DNA of 63,746 bases from Acetomicrobium thermoterrenum DSM 13490 (GCF_900107215.1 NZ_FNPD01000011.1:1-63746), one strand, 5' to 3'. Shown: positions 25,123 to 33,640, counted from the first letter of the stretch. Numbers and translations are program-made. Notes: generated from the sequence alone by a model not told the origin.

Positions 25123-26585
25123 AGCTTCAACCACTCTTCCAAAGTAACACTTGAACATAAGATATCATCTTTTAAGCGTATTTCACCTCTTATATCGCCC
25201 AGTAATCCGCTTCTTTCCGCAAAGGCATTATGTTGATGGATGCTTTCCAAGCTCTCCTCTCTAGCCAATACAAAAGTATCATCGGGAAGATCGGGGTAAA
25301 CTTCCACCAAATTCAATAGCATATGCCTAACAACGTCCTCAGCAAACCTGGCATTTTGATGAGCTTTATTGACAACAAAAAACTCATCAGGCCTTTTAAG
25401 CAGTTCATATGTCTCGGAACTCATTGATGCCTCTATAATATGTACCAGATGCTCCGCTCGAACGGACATGTCAGAACCGACGAGTAGCGTCCCCCTTGCC
25501 CTCTGATTATGAGTGGCCATCGGGATCAAACTGACGATCTTTGCTGCTTCCTCTGAAGTATAACCTGCTTCCTTAAGCAACATCCTCGAATGTGAAGCCA
25601 TCATGTCTTGAGCGCAGGGACAGGCAGTCATCCCTTCAACTTCTACGCCGATAACCCTGCGAGACATTTTGCCGTCAGTCGATGCGATACCGATAAATGT
25701 AAACAATTCCTCGGTCTTCTTGGCCGAGATCGGAGTTACCCTTTCCATTGGATACTTCGCTTTTATCCGCACCTCAGCTTTCTTAGCTCTCTGAGACTGA
25801 ACAACCTGAAGGGCAAGCCTCTCGGCAAGGCTTTCAATATCCGGAGAAGGTTCCAGGGAAATCTCTTCTACTATGCCTTCCAATACATCTGTAAATCTTG
25901 ACATGTGCACACCTGCTTTGTATGGATCGAGGTAGGCAAAAAAATCAAGCGTGGCGTAAAAAAGCTCCGCCTTACCCTTAACCCCCAACCTTATTACCCT
26001 ATTCAAATTTGTAATGCCCACCCTGGACAGGCCGACATTGATAGAGGGTCGACCACCCTGTATATCGCTTTCCAGTTTGAATTTAAGGCTTCTGTCTACC
26101 TTTTTCACAGTTGAAGCATCTATTTTTTGAGACATATCTTTTATCGTCTCGTTTGTAAGGGGGTGAACGTAGTCTGGAGCTATTTCCGCCAAGGGAATTA
26201 GAGTAAAAGCTCTTTCCTGCATTCTAGGATGAGGTATCCATATATCACTTTCCTTTATTATGAGATCATCGTAAAATAAAAGATCTATATCTATGGGTCT
26301 GGGAGCATTTCTCTCAGCAAAGGTGCGTCCCATCCTCCTCTCTATCCACTTCAAAAAAGCCAACAGGTCTTTGGGCGAATCGTCGGTGATAATTTGACAA
26401 GCCATGTTCAGGTACTTCGGCTGGTCACTTCCGTCTAACGGCTCCGTTTCGTAGAAAGAAGATACCCTTTCTACTTTCGCTCTTACCTGGATATATTGAA
26501 GCGCCTGTAAAATATTGCTTTGTCTGTCGCCTAAGTTGGCTCCTAAAAGGATAAAGGCAACGTGTCTCTGTTCCTGTAAGTTCAC
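25119..26585 (-). CDS. FolK-MptA fusion: HPPK plus GTP cyclohydrolase IV/FolE2-type domain
   Basis: 488 residues from GTG 26585 (4-bp overlap with fwdA). Residues about 8-160 are 6-hydroxymethyl-dihydropterin pyrophosphokinase (LLGANLGDRQSNI, SSFYETEPLDG, NAPRPIDIDLLFYDD). Residues about 175-488 are an MptA/FolE2 GTP cyclohydrolase (SINVGLSRVGITNLNRVI, HMSRFTDVLEGIVEE, GVEVEGMTACPCAQDMM, THNQRARGTLLVG). MptA opens GTP to 7,8-dihydroneopterin 2',3'-cyclic phosphate; FolK activates the hydroxymethyl group before aryl coupling. Steps at both ends of pterin assembly are fused. I do not know of this fusion as a common arrangement. Confidence 0.85.
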   Translation of the reverse strand: MNLQEQRHVAFILLGANLGDRQSNILQALQYIQVRAKVERVSSFYETEPLDGSDQPKYLNMACQIITDDSPKDLLAFLKWIERRMGRTFAERNAPRPIDIDLLFYDDLIIKESDIWIPHPRMQERAFTLIPLAEIAPDYVHPLTNETIKDMSQKIDASTVKKVDRSLKFKLESDIQGGRPSINVGLSRVGITNLNRVIRLGVKGKAELFYATLDFFAYLDPYKAGVHMSRFTDVLEGIVEEISLEPSPDIESLAERLALQVVQSQRAKKAEVRIKAKYPMERVTPISAKKTEELFTFIGIASTDGKMSRRVIGVEVEGMTACPCAQDMMASHSRMLLKEAGYTSEEAAKIVSLIPMATHNQRARGTLLVGSDMSVRAEHLVHIIEASMSSETYELLKRPDEFFVVNKAHQNARFAEDVVRHMLLNLVEVYPDLPDDTFVLAREESLESIHQHNAFAERSGLLGDIRGEIRLKDDILCSSVTLEEWLKL

Positions 26586-28243
26586 TGGCAGGCCACCCCT
26601 TTAGTGTCTTTTAAGTACTCTTCCTGGACGGGATAATTATCAAAAGAAAGGGTATAGTATCTCTCAAAATCTTCTCTTATTTTATCTACGATTAGCCCGT
26701 CATAAGAAGGATTCACCCTATATACCACCCCGGGGATATCCCTTAAAATCGCACCATCCCTCACGACTATTTCTCCACCCTTTATAACCCATGACGGAAA
26801 ATCAAGAGCTCGGCGACAAGGTTTAAAGCTGCAGAGACACTTTCTTTTTCCGAACTGATTAGGATCATATACCGCCACGTCTCCATCGGCTCCAATGCCC
26901 AGATGTCCCTTTTCCGGCAAGCCTAATATCTTTGCTGGAGCAGCTCTCGTTATTATCGCTATTTCATAAAGAGTATACTCTCGATTCAATTCCCTCAAGA
27001 CCGACCCCCTGAAGGCCTTCGGAGGCAATAAGCTTATAAAGTGATCCCTGTAATCTTTATCCATCAAAAGCCTTACAACCTGAGGATAACAGAAGAAAGG
27101 TCCTGCATTGGGATGATCTGTCGTGAGAGCCAACTGCCACGGATCTTTAGTCAGTAAAAAAAGCTCCAAACCAGTAATCCATTGAACTGCCGACGAGACC
27201 GATTTAATTTTATATTCCAAAGGAACTACTCCACCACCGGTCTCACACTCCACATCATCATTACACCACTTATGGCCCGTCATTTTTTGTATTCTATACT
27301 CAAGAGGCCCATCGGACGTCATAGTGACGGCATTGCCGAAAACGATTTGCCCGACGTCCATTGTCACGTTGGGATGCCCATTTAAAACTTCGGCAACAGC
27401 CGAGGCGCCACTACGAAGCCCACCTTTTTTGTTCCTTCCATAGCTCATAAACTGCAGGTGACAGAGGTGAAGTCTGCCAGGGATATCTTTTATGATCTCC
27501 GCTGTCGTATCTGCGTTTCCGGGCAACCCCAAGTTAATTCCGTGTAGATGCACCGAATGGGGAAGTTTGAGCTCATCAACTATAGTGACTAGAGTATTTA
27601 TCAATTTTCTCGATGAAATGTCAAAATGTCGTACTTCGTCATCCCAACTTTCTACATTACCTCCCCACTTCCAGTTTTCCACTCCGCCTGGATTTACTAC
27701 TTTAACGCCATAACCTCCAGTTGATTTCAGCAGCCAGGCCACGATATCCCTTGCTTCGTCGATTTTGCCCTGCGAAATCCTATCCATCAAAATTTCGTTA
27801 TTACCCATGGTAATTAATATTGCTTTATCCATAGAAGGCATGTCTCTTAATTCTTCGTGTGTATGACGTGTTACCAGAGGGGCAGATGCAGCTTCTACGA
27901 CCGTGGTGTACCCCATCTCGACGTATCTGTAGGCAGTCATGAAAGTCGTAGGCACTCTGGAACCGACGCCGGACCTTAATCCCCTTTCGGCAATCCTAAA
28001 ATGCTCGTAATGATCTTCAGGGCAGAGCTTTCTGCCCATATTCACTTTGGACCCTGCAATATGAGCATGCATATCAATACCACCCGGCATCACAATCATG
28101 CCATCTGCATCTATTGATATCGTATCTTTAGGGATGTGCTCGGGCTTTCCCACAATCTTGCCGCCCTCAATGTAAATGTCCCTAATTTCTCCCTTTACAC
28201 CGTTTATCGGGTCATATACCCGACCGTTTTTTATCACTAACAT
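26582..28243 (-). CDS. fwdA: Formylmethanofuran dehydrogenase subunit A (amidohydrolase)
   Basis: 553 residues. The amidohydrolase-superfamily subunit hydrolyses or forms the formyl-methanofuran amide at a binuclear metal site. Features: PGGIDMHAHIAG (His59, His61), GVKVVNPGGVENWKWG (candidate carboxylated Lys), HLHGINLG, LHLCHLQFMSYG and LTTDHPNAGPFF (metal/catalytic Asp). The length fits FwdA/FhcA. It overlaps fwdB by 7 bp and the fusion gene by 4 bp. Confidence 0.95.
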   Translation of the reverse strand: MLVIKNGRVYDPINGVKGEIRDIYIEGGKIVGKPEHIPKDTISIDADGMIVMPGGIDMHAHIAGSKVNMGRKLCPEDHYEHFRIAERGLRSGVGSRVPTTFMTAYRYVEMGYTTVVEAASAPLVTRHTHEELRDMPSMDKAILITMGNNEILMDRISQGKIDEARDIVAWLLKSTGGYGVKVVNPGGVENWKWGGNVESWDDEVRHFDISSRKLINTLVTIVDELKLPHSVHLHGINLGLPGNADTTAEIIKDIPGRLHLCHLQFMSYGRNKKGGLRSGASAVAEVLNGHPNVTMDVGQIVFGNAVTMTSDGPLEYRIQKMTGHKWCNDDVECETGGGVVPLEYKIKSVSSAVQWITGLELFLLTKDPWQLALTTDHPNAGPFFCYPQVVRLLMDKDYRDHFISLLPPKAFRGSVLRELNREYTLYEIAIITRAAPAKILGLPEKGHLGIGADGDVAVYDPNQFGKRKCLCSFKPCRRALDFPSWVIKGGEIVVRDGAILRDIPGVVYRVNPSYDGLIVDKIREDFERYYTLSFDNYPVQEEYLKDTKGVACQ

Positions 28244-29508
28244 TCTTTCACGCCCTCAAAGATAGCTTCCAAAACCTCTTCATCACTCTTTCTCTGCCGT
28301 TCCAAAGGAGCTTTTAATCGCAAGGGTACACTGTCCATTCTATAGGCAGTGCCTTCACAGTCTACTCCATACATAGCGGTTGGGAAATAAACAGTAGCGA
28401 TTTTCGCGGTCAAGCTCTCCACGGGATCTATCACTATGGATGGAATATTCTCGATATGCCTTACCGCCTCAGCAGGAAAGTGTGCAACCGGATCTGATGC
28501 TATGACCAGCAAAGCGTCTGCCTCTCTGCCGGACAATAAATCGACAGCGGTAAACTCGCCTGGGCCGTATCTAGGATACCCCTTGGAAAAGTTGATGGCA
28601 AAAGGATACCCGCATAGCCAGGACATAACCTGATCCGCTCCGGTCACGTTGCCGTGACCTCGCATCGGCATAGCAGAAAATCTCGTATAATTATTCAACT
28701 CCCTGACCAGAGAAAAGACCTCGCGAACGTTTAAATCCCTACCTTTCGTCATGGTCAAACCCATTCCGAAAAAGATGACACCATAACGACATGACTTCAT
28801 CGTATGAACAAATTGTTGTAATAGTTCTGTCGGAACCCCTCCAACCTCGGTTGCGCTTAAAACCTTCCCTTTTAAAAGGGCCTTTATCGCTAAAAGAACC
28901 TCGTAGTCATATCCTTGCCTTATTTGTATAAATATGTCTGCCGACTTGGCCGTCTCTGAACGACGGACATCAACGACTACGACTTTGCGGTCTTTCCTCC
29001 CTTCTGAGATGAAACGCCCCTTGGGCATGGCTGAATACCTGGCGAAGTGTCTGCTATGAGATACAAGGGGGTTGCAACCCCAAAATACGAGCAGATCTGC
29101 CCTATTTTTTATCTCCCCCAAGGTGCAGGTCGGCTCTCCAACGGACTGCATGGCCAGACCCGTGGGCCCATGACATACAGAAGAAGTAGAATCTATTGAA
29201 GCACCGATAGTTTCTGCGAGCTGCACCGAGATGCGTTGCGCTTCGACCGATGTGGAAGATAAACCGTATATTAACGGATACCTAGCAGAGGAGAGAATAT
29301 TCGAGGCTTCTTTTATTGCCTCTGGAAAGGCAACCTCCTTACCGTTGACTCGGGGCGCACGGAATTGAGGATCGTAACCTTCGAACAAACCTCTTCCGTT
29401 GGCACATGCCTTCTCGACCTTGGTTATGTTGTTATTCTCAATAGTTAGGGTTATATCGTCACACAGGCAACCGCAAAAGGTACATATGACGTTCTTCTCG
29501 ATTTTCAT
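28237..29508 (-). CDS. fwdB: Formylmethanofuran dehydrogenase subunit B (Mo/W-pterin subunit)
   Basis: 423 residues. The catalytic redox subunit interconverts CO2 and formate with a molybdenum or tungsten bis-pterin. The N-terminus keeps a [4Fe-4S] motif (Cys9, Cys12, Cys16, Cys35, in CTFCGCLCDD and KACANG). Cys112 in SSVCHGPTGL matches the metal-ligand Cys/Sec position of archaeal FwdB. The orthologue in aerobic methylotrophs (FhcB) is reported to have lost such residues and the complex acts as a hydrolase, so this copy looks redox-competent. It overlaps fwdD by 4 bp. Confidence 0.93.
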   Translation of the reverse strand: MKIEKNVICTFCGCLCDDITLTIENNNITKVEKACANGRGLFEGYDPQFRAPRVNGKEVAFPEAIKEASNILSSARYPLIYGLSSTSVEAQRISVQLAETIGASIDSTSSVCHGPTGLAMQSVGEPTCTLGEIKNRADLLVFWGCNPLVSHSRHFARYSAMPKGRFISEGRKDRKVVVVDVRRSETAKSADIFIQIRQGYDYEVLLAIKALLKGKVLSATEVGGVPTELLQQFVHTMKSCRYGVIFFGMGLTMTKGRDLNVREVFSLVRELNNYTRFSAMPMRGHGNVTGADQVMSWLCGYPFAINFSKGYPRYGPGEFTAVDLLSGREADALLVIASDPVAHFPAEAVRHIENIPSIVIDPVESLTAKIATVYFPTAMYGVDCEGTAYRMDSVPLRLKAPLERQRKSDEEVLEAIFEGVKEC

Positions 29509-29861
29509 CGCGCCTTGTCGACCTCCACTTTTAAGCCCTTAAAGGATGGCATACCTGTCCCCTCAGTCTCGGGTCCTACCAGAAGGTTGACCATTGGGCC
29601 CATGGGCATGAAAACCACGTCTTCAGGCAATCCCATGTCTGCGCACGTCTTTACCCGCACACTTCCATAGGGAGTCGTCAATAAAATCTCCTCTCCCTCA
29701 CTTAAACCAAGTTTTTCCAGAAGCAGGGGCGATAAAAAGGCCTTTTCGACTGCTTTTTTATAGCCGTCATTATTTTTACCGCCATGCATGCCCTTGGCCT
29801 GCTCCAGCGTCCGTCCGGATATCAAAGTACAAACTTGCACGTCAATCTTTCCGCCTTTCAT
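29505..29861 (-). CDS. fwdD: Formylmethanofuran dehydrogenase subunit D (pterin-dinucleotide-binding)
   Basis: 118 residues of the molybdopterin-dinucleotide-binding C-terminal fold: VQVCTLISGRTLEQAKGMHGGKN, LGLSEGEEILLTTPYGSVRVKT and MPMGPMVNLLVGPETEGTGMPSFKG. In archaea FwdD completes the pterin site of FwdB. Its presence supports a metal-cofactor-loaded complex. It overlaps the ATP-grasp gene by 20 bp upstream and fwdB by 4 bp downstream. Confidence 0.9.
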   Translation of the reverse strand: MKGGKIDVQVCTLISGRTLEQAKGMHGGKNNDGYKKAVEKAFLSPLLLEKLGLSEGEEILLTTPYGSVRVKTCADMGLPEDVVFMPMGPMVNLLVGPETEGTGMPSFKGLKVEVDKAR

Positions 29862-30981
29862 GACAATCGTCGCTTCTTAACTCTCGATATACCTCATTTG
29901 CTCTTTCATATAGATGGAAAAGACAGCCTCCTTCGCTTATACCTTTACCAAATACGCTACATACAGGAGAACCCTTGGGAATGCTCTCGCCTGGAAATGG
30001 AATGTCGGCATGCATCCCAAGCCAACTGGATGTATCGGGGGTCACTGAATCTGCTTTGGCATAAACTATGCCTTTAGAGACGAATTCTGACGTATTGACC
30101 AAGGATACCTCTTCCAGCTTGCCCTCGCAAGCCAATGTGTGGAGGGCGAGTAAGGACATGTTGATATAGGGTTCAATCAGCTCCATAGAAGCCGTGTATC
30201 GAGGATTGATCTCCACTAAACAGGGCCTTTCGTCTCCGCCTAATATAAAATCTATACCGAACAGGCCTTTCAGGCCAAAATGACCCACCACTTTCTCTCC
30301 CCATTGTGATATCACATCTGCCAGACCAGCAAAATCAGGCGAAAGGGGAAACACGTTGCCGCACCACTTAAAGCCCGAACCCCCAAGCAATTCATCACCT
30401 ATGAGCTGTCGTGTCATGCCTAGAAGCTGACAGCCCTTTCCGTTAGACAAGAAAGACGCTGAGGCTGGAAGACCTGACACGAACTTTTGAATGTAAAATC
30501 CTTCTCCTAGCTCCTCCCCCTCATAAAAACGGATACCAAAACCGCTTCCACCATACACCGGTTTCACCAACCAACCTTCATTAAGATCCATATTGCTCGT
30601 TTCATCGGGCAGCAAGGTCGTTGGGAAATTAATCCTCATTGTGCGACAGGCGTCGCGCAATGTTACAGGATCTCTGATGTCGCGCAAAACATCGGAATCG
30701 TTGCCCAACAATAACTTGTCTTTCGAAATAAAACGTATAAGAGAGGGCTTGATATCTGCTCCCCCGGTATAAATAACGGCATCATATTCGATCAAGGAAC
30801 AAACTTTAACGATCGATTCCTCGCTAAAAGGAAGACCAAAATCCCTTCCTACTGCCAAACTGGGAATTATGAGACTTTGATCAAGATCTCCGAAATAGTC
30901 GACAGCAACGATATTTAGGCCCGCCTTTAATGCGGACTGCGCTATAGCCCTTGTGCTCACTCCTACGAGTAAGACCCTCAA
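29842..30981 (-). CDS. ATP-grasp protein of H4MPT clusters (OrfY-like, COG2232-type)
   Basis: 379 residues from TTG 30981, immediately after the mtdB stop with GGAG eight bases upstream. ATP-grasp features: WLVKPVYGGSGFGIRFYEG, FYIQKFVSGLPASASFL, FGLKGLFGIDFILGGDERPCLVEINPRYTASMEL. It resembles the predicted carboligase called OrfY in methylotroph H4MPT clusters, whose substrate is unknown to me. A ligase step in methanofuran or methanopterin side-chain assembly is plausible. Confidence 0.75.
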   Translation of the reverse strand: MRVLLVGVSTRAIAQSALKAGLNIVAVDYFGDLDQSLIIPSLAVGRDFGLPFSEESIVKVCSLIEYDAVIYTGGADIKPSLIRFISKDKLLLGNDSDVLRDIRDPVTLRDACRTMRINFPTTLLPDETSNMDLNEGWLVKPVYGGSGFGIRFYEGEELGEGFYIQKFVSGLPASASFLSNGKGCQLLGMTRQLIGDELLGGSGFKWCGNVFPLSPDFAGLADVISQWGEKVVGHFGLKGLFGIDFILGGDERPCLVEINPRYTASMELIEPYINMSLLALHTLACEGKLEEVSLVNTSEFVSKGIVYAKADSVTPDTSSWLGMHADIPFPGESIPKGSPVCSVFGKGISEGGCLFHLYERANEVYRELRSDDCHERRKD

Positions 30982-31839
30982 TTAGGAAAGCTCCTTGGCC
31001 ATCTCTAATATCGATTTTGCGTCATAGACGATGTCGTTTTTCTCGAAAAGTTTTGCAACGCATGCCCTGTGCACTCTCATCTTGAGTCCGCCGATTCCCA
31101 TGGAACCAAACAATACCTTCCCCTCTACCACCTCTCCGTTGAAAGAAGATTTCATCCCCTCCACGCCAAGGGGCGGCACAGCATTGACATCCCCAAGGAC
31201 TCGCAAAGTAGGATGGCCCTTCCACAACTCCTCCCCGATTAAAGTAACTCCGGGCGCTCCGGTGCAAAGAGCGGCTACAGCACCATCAAGGGCTTCTTTC
31301 GTGCTTTCATCGTCGAAGGCGGCACATGCATTTGCTTCCAAACCAAACATAGCCTTTATCTCTTCCGCAGACCTTTTTGCCTTTTCCAGCTTTCTGGATG
31401 TAACAAAGACCTTTGCTCCTTCCATGGCAAACATCGCTGCAGCCCGTTGTCCTACGGGACCGGTACCCGCCAAAACAACTACCTTTTGTCCCTTTACGTC
31501 GCATTCTTTGGTCATCTTTGCAACTGCAGCAGCAGCTGTGGTATTGCAACCACTGGGATCGAACATGACTGAATTCCTCACATTGCCGAAAAATGTACTT
31601 TTTACTATTTCAAGTATTTCGGCAGCCTCAATTACCTTGGAACCGCCTATAAAAATGGCGCTGAATTTCAAATTGTCTCCTCCGCGGGTAAACATAACTC
31701 CATAAACTAAATCCCTGACGTTTTCTTTCGTTATATTTCCATATTGCAGGACGATATCAGCTCCGGCGTCATAAGCTGTTACGGCATCGAAAACGCTGGG
31801 CAAAGAATCGCAATCCAATTGAAGCAGGATTTTTTTCAA
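30982..31839 (-). CDS. mtdB: NAD(P)-dependent methylene-H4MPT dehydrogenase
   Basis: 285 residues from TTG 31839, eight bases after an AGGGGGG site. It oxidises methylene-H4MPT to methenyl-H4MPT. MtdA/MtdB pattern: LKKILLQLDCDSLPSVFDAV, YDAGADIVLQYGNIT, FDPSGCNTTAAAAVAKM, a Rossmann motif VVVLAGTGPVGQRAAAMFAMEGA with TSRKLEKA behind it (a Ser-Arg-Lys pattern compatible with NADP), and LGDVNAVPPLGVEGM. With ftr, fwd and mch in the operon, H4MPT is the natural substrate. No Fae gene is nearby. Confidence 0.9.
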   Translation of the reverse strand: MKKILLQLDCDSLPSVFDAVTAYDAGADIVLQYGNITKENVRDLVYGVMFTRGGDNLKFSAIFIGGSKVIEAAEILEIVKSTFFGNVRNSVMFDPSGCNTTAAAAVAKMTKECDVKGQKVVVLAGTGPVGQRAAAMFAMEGAKVFVTSRKLEKAKRSAEEIKAMFGLEANACAAFDDESTKEALDGAVAALCTGAPGVTLIGEELWKGHPTLRVLGDVNAVPPLGVEGMKSSFNGEVVEGKVLFGSMGIGGLKMRVHRACVAKLFEKNDIVYDAKSILEMAKELS

Positions 31840-31865
31840 GACATTTACCCCCCTTTGCATATTAA

Positions 31866-31893
31866 GGGGGGCCGGAATTTCTCCGAACCCCCC
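31866..31893 (-). terminator. G6/C6 hairpin between DUF2193-like gene and mtdB
   Basis: On the minus strand GGGGGG-TTCGGA-GAAA-TTCCGG-CCCCCC folds into a very stable stem with a GAAA tetraloop, 18 bases after the first gene's stop. Only a weak U-tract (TTAATAT) follows. It may act as a partial terminator or 3'-end stabiliser, giving the first gene a higher transcript level than the rest of the operon. Confidence 0.6.
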
Positions 31894-31910
31894 ATTCTAC
31901 AAGACCCTAA

Positions 31911-33446
31911 CTAAACAGCTCTATACCATTCGCAATATCCGCAGGGGCCTGCCCCTTCGCCTTTGACGTACGGGACGTTTCTCTTGATGAGCTTCGTCAC
32001 GGCACATCCCTTGCAGGCTCTAACAGGAGCACCGGGCATACCGGGATTCTTGGCCACGATGTTAGTCATCAAAGTGGCGGTAGTACATTCGGGTGTCAAG
32101 TAGCACGGAAAATCTGCCAGCGCCATCAAAGCAGCAAACCTCTGAGTTATAGCGCAGGCAGGATAGGTGTACCTTTGAGGATTGCTCACTATTTCGTGTT
32201 TGTCAATTGGCGAAAGGTCTACCTCGATTCCCTTAATTTTACCACCTGCTCCAAGGGGACTGATATCCAGAATTTCTTCCCCTCTCAATATTACGTCCAT
32301 GAAATCCACGTTGTGAAGTTCGTCGGCCTCCCCTCTCTTCGGGTTCATAGCACAATAGTTATAGAATCGCTTTGTAAGAAGATCAATCACCATAGGAACA
32401 GTGAAGCTGTCAAGCCATAGGATATAAGCCACGGCGCATGCCGGGGCCCCAGTAGCGACTGCTAAAACGTCCCACTCGCTTTTGAAAGCCCCTTCTTTCA
32501 AACCCTTCTTAAGGGTGTTTTCGAAGACCTGCATTACAGCATCGTATATCCCAAAGACCATGTCATTTTTAAACATATTGTACGCCGATTGTGAAATGTG
32601 ATGTCCCACATCGCCGACGCAATAAGCCGGAACAGCCGTTATGTTGGCCGGATGCACGCCGGCCTTCAAGGCAGCCACAACGTAAGGACGCATTCTTTCT
32701 TTATATTGTGCCATATACTTTCTCACATCGAAGGAGCTGTGAGGACCGTGTCCGCCAAGGTTATGAGTCTCCATGAGCCTCGCCTGAGCTTCCACGGGTT
32801 CCTTATATATGAACTGGAACTGTTTTACCTCTGCATCTTCCGCCTCGGCAGCCGATTTCCCTGCCTCAATGGCAGCCCGAAAGGCAGCTCCAAAGCCGTA
32901 GGATGTATTCATGCCCCAGGATTTGCAAGCAAGGATTGTCTTTTTGTCTTTGTCCGGAATATCTAATCCGAGTAAAATTTTATTCACAAGATTAGGCACA
33001 GAACCTACGGACATCGCAAAATCAACAACACATGTAGGGCCGTACATGCCGCCATATCTGCGAGCCGCCTCGCGCCCGATCAACGCCCTGTTTTCACCGA
33101 TAGCTTCGATGAACTTGTCCATTGATTTTTTGAAATCGGGGTCTTCCTCATAGAGTATTTCGAGTATGGGCGGTGTTTGATAATGTTCCACAAAGGGATC
33201 ATCTTCCGGCCGAATGTAATCGGTCAACCCTTTTAAAATTTCGTAATGGGCATTGACCGACTGGACGTGAAGATCGATGACTTCCTTGCACTGACCCTCG
33301 CCTACGGACATCTTGTTGACCGCATCGACATAGGGTTTGCAGTCATCTAGCCTAAACTGACCACCGCGTTTTTCTTTTATCACAAGAAAAACGGATTTTG
33401 TTGCATCAATTGCTTCATTAACCATCTTTTCAATTAAAGTAACCAT
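31911..33446 (-). CDS. DUF2193-like protein, first gene of the C1 operon
   Basis: 511 residues from ATG 33446 behind AGGAGGGGGAAGG. Segments such as RPEDDPFVEHYQTPPILEIL, AARRYGGMYGPTCVVDFA and KSWGMNTSYGFG match what I recall of DUF2193, a family otherwise described from methanogenic archaea; its function is unknown. The C-terminus is Cys-rich (RACKGCAVTK, GPCGYCEWY), which may bind a metal or cluster. No membrane segment or signal peptide is seen. Leading an H4MPT operon under its own strong promoter suggests an abundant C1-related protein. Confidence 0.7.
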   Translation of the reverse strand: MVTLIEKMVNEAIDATKSVFLVIKEKRGGQFRLDDCKPYVDAVNKMSVGEGQCKEVIDLHVQSVNAHYEILKGLTDYIRPEDDPFVEHYQTPPILEILYEEDPDFKKSMDKFIEAIGENRALIGREAARRYGGMYGPTCVVDFAMSVGSVPNLVNKILLGLDIPDKDKKTILACKSWGMNTSYGFGAAFRAAIEAGKSAAEAEDAEVKQFQFIYKEPVEAQARLMETHNLGGHGPHSSFDVRKYMAQYKERMRPYVVAALKAGVHPANITAVPAYCVGDVGHHISQSAYNMFKNDMVFGIYDAVMQVFENTLKKGLKEGAFKSEWDVLAVATGAPACAVAYILWLDSFTVPMVIDLLTKRFYNYCAMNPKRGEADELHNVDFMDVILRGEEILDISPLGAGGKIKGIEVDLSPIDKHEIVSNPQRYTYPACAITQRFAALMALADFPCYLTPECTTATLMTNIVAKNPGMPGAPVRACKGCAVTKLIKRNVPYVKGEGAGPCGYCEWYRAV

Positions 33447-33536
33447 GAAACCCTTCCCCCTCCTCAATTTTTAAATTTTCCTCTAACGGAATATAGAGCA
33501 AATTTTATATCCCCTTTCTCACCCCCTCTGTTTTGA

Positions 33537-33546
33537 ATGAATTCAT
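33537..33546. promoter_or_regulatory. Palindrome in the leader of the C1 operon
   Basis: ATGAATTCAT is a perfect 10-bp palindrome lying about 15-25 bases after the predicted transcription start of the C1 operon. Its position suits a repressor site, but a palindrome of this length can arise by chance. Confidence 0.25.
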
Positions 33547-33566
33547 AGATACACTACCTTTTTTTA

Positions 33567-33595
33567 ATTCTCGCAAAGCATCCCTACTTTGTCAA
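33567..33595 (-). promoter_or_regulatory. Promoter of the H4MPT/C1 operon
   Basis: On the minus strand TTGACA (33595-33590) is followed after 17 bp by GAGAAT (33572-33567). The -35 box is perfect and the spacing ideal. Transcription would begin near 33560, giving a leader of about 115 bases before ATG 33446. Confidence 0.6.
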
Positions 33596-33640
33596 GAAGA
33601 GCTAATGAGATGCAGTATCCATTTGTTATTCAGTGCTCTA

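Noticed and set aside
27182-28633. Plus-strand frames opposite fwdA and fwdB
   Set aside because: They are complementary shadows of strongly conserved coding sequence, with no ribosome sites.
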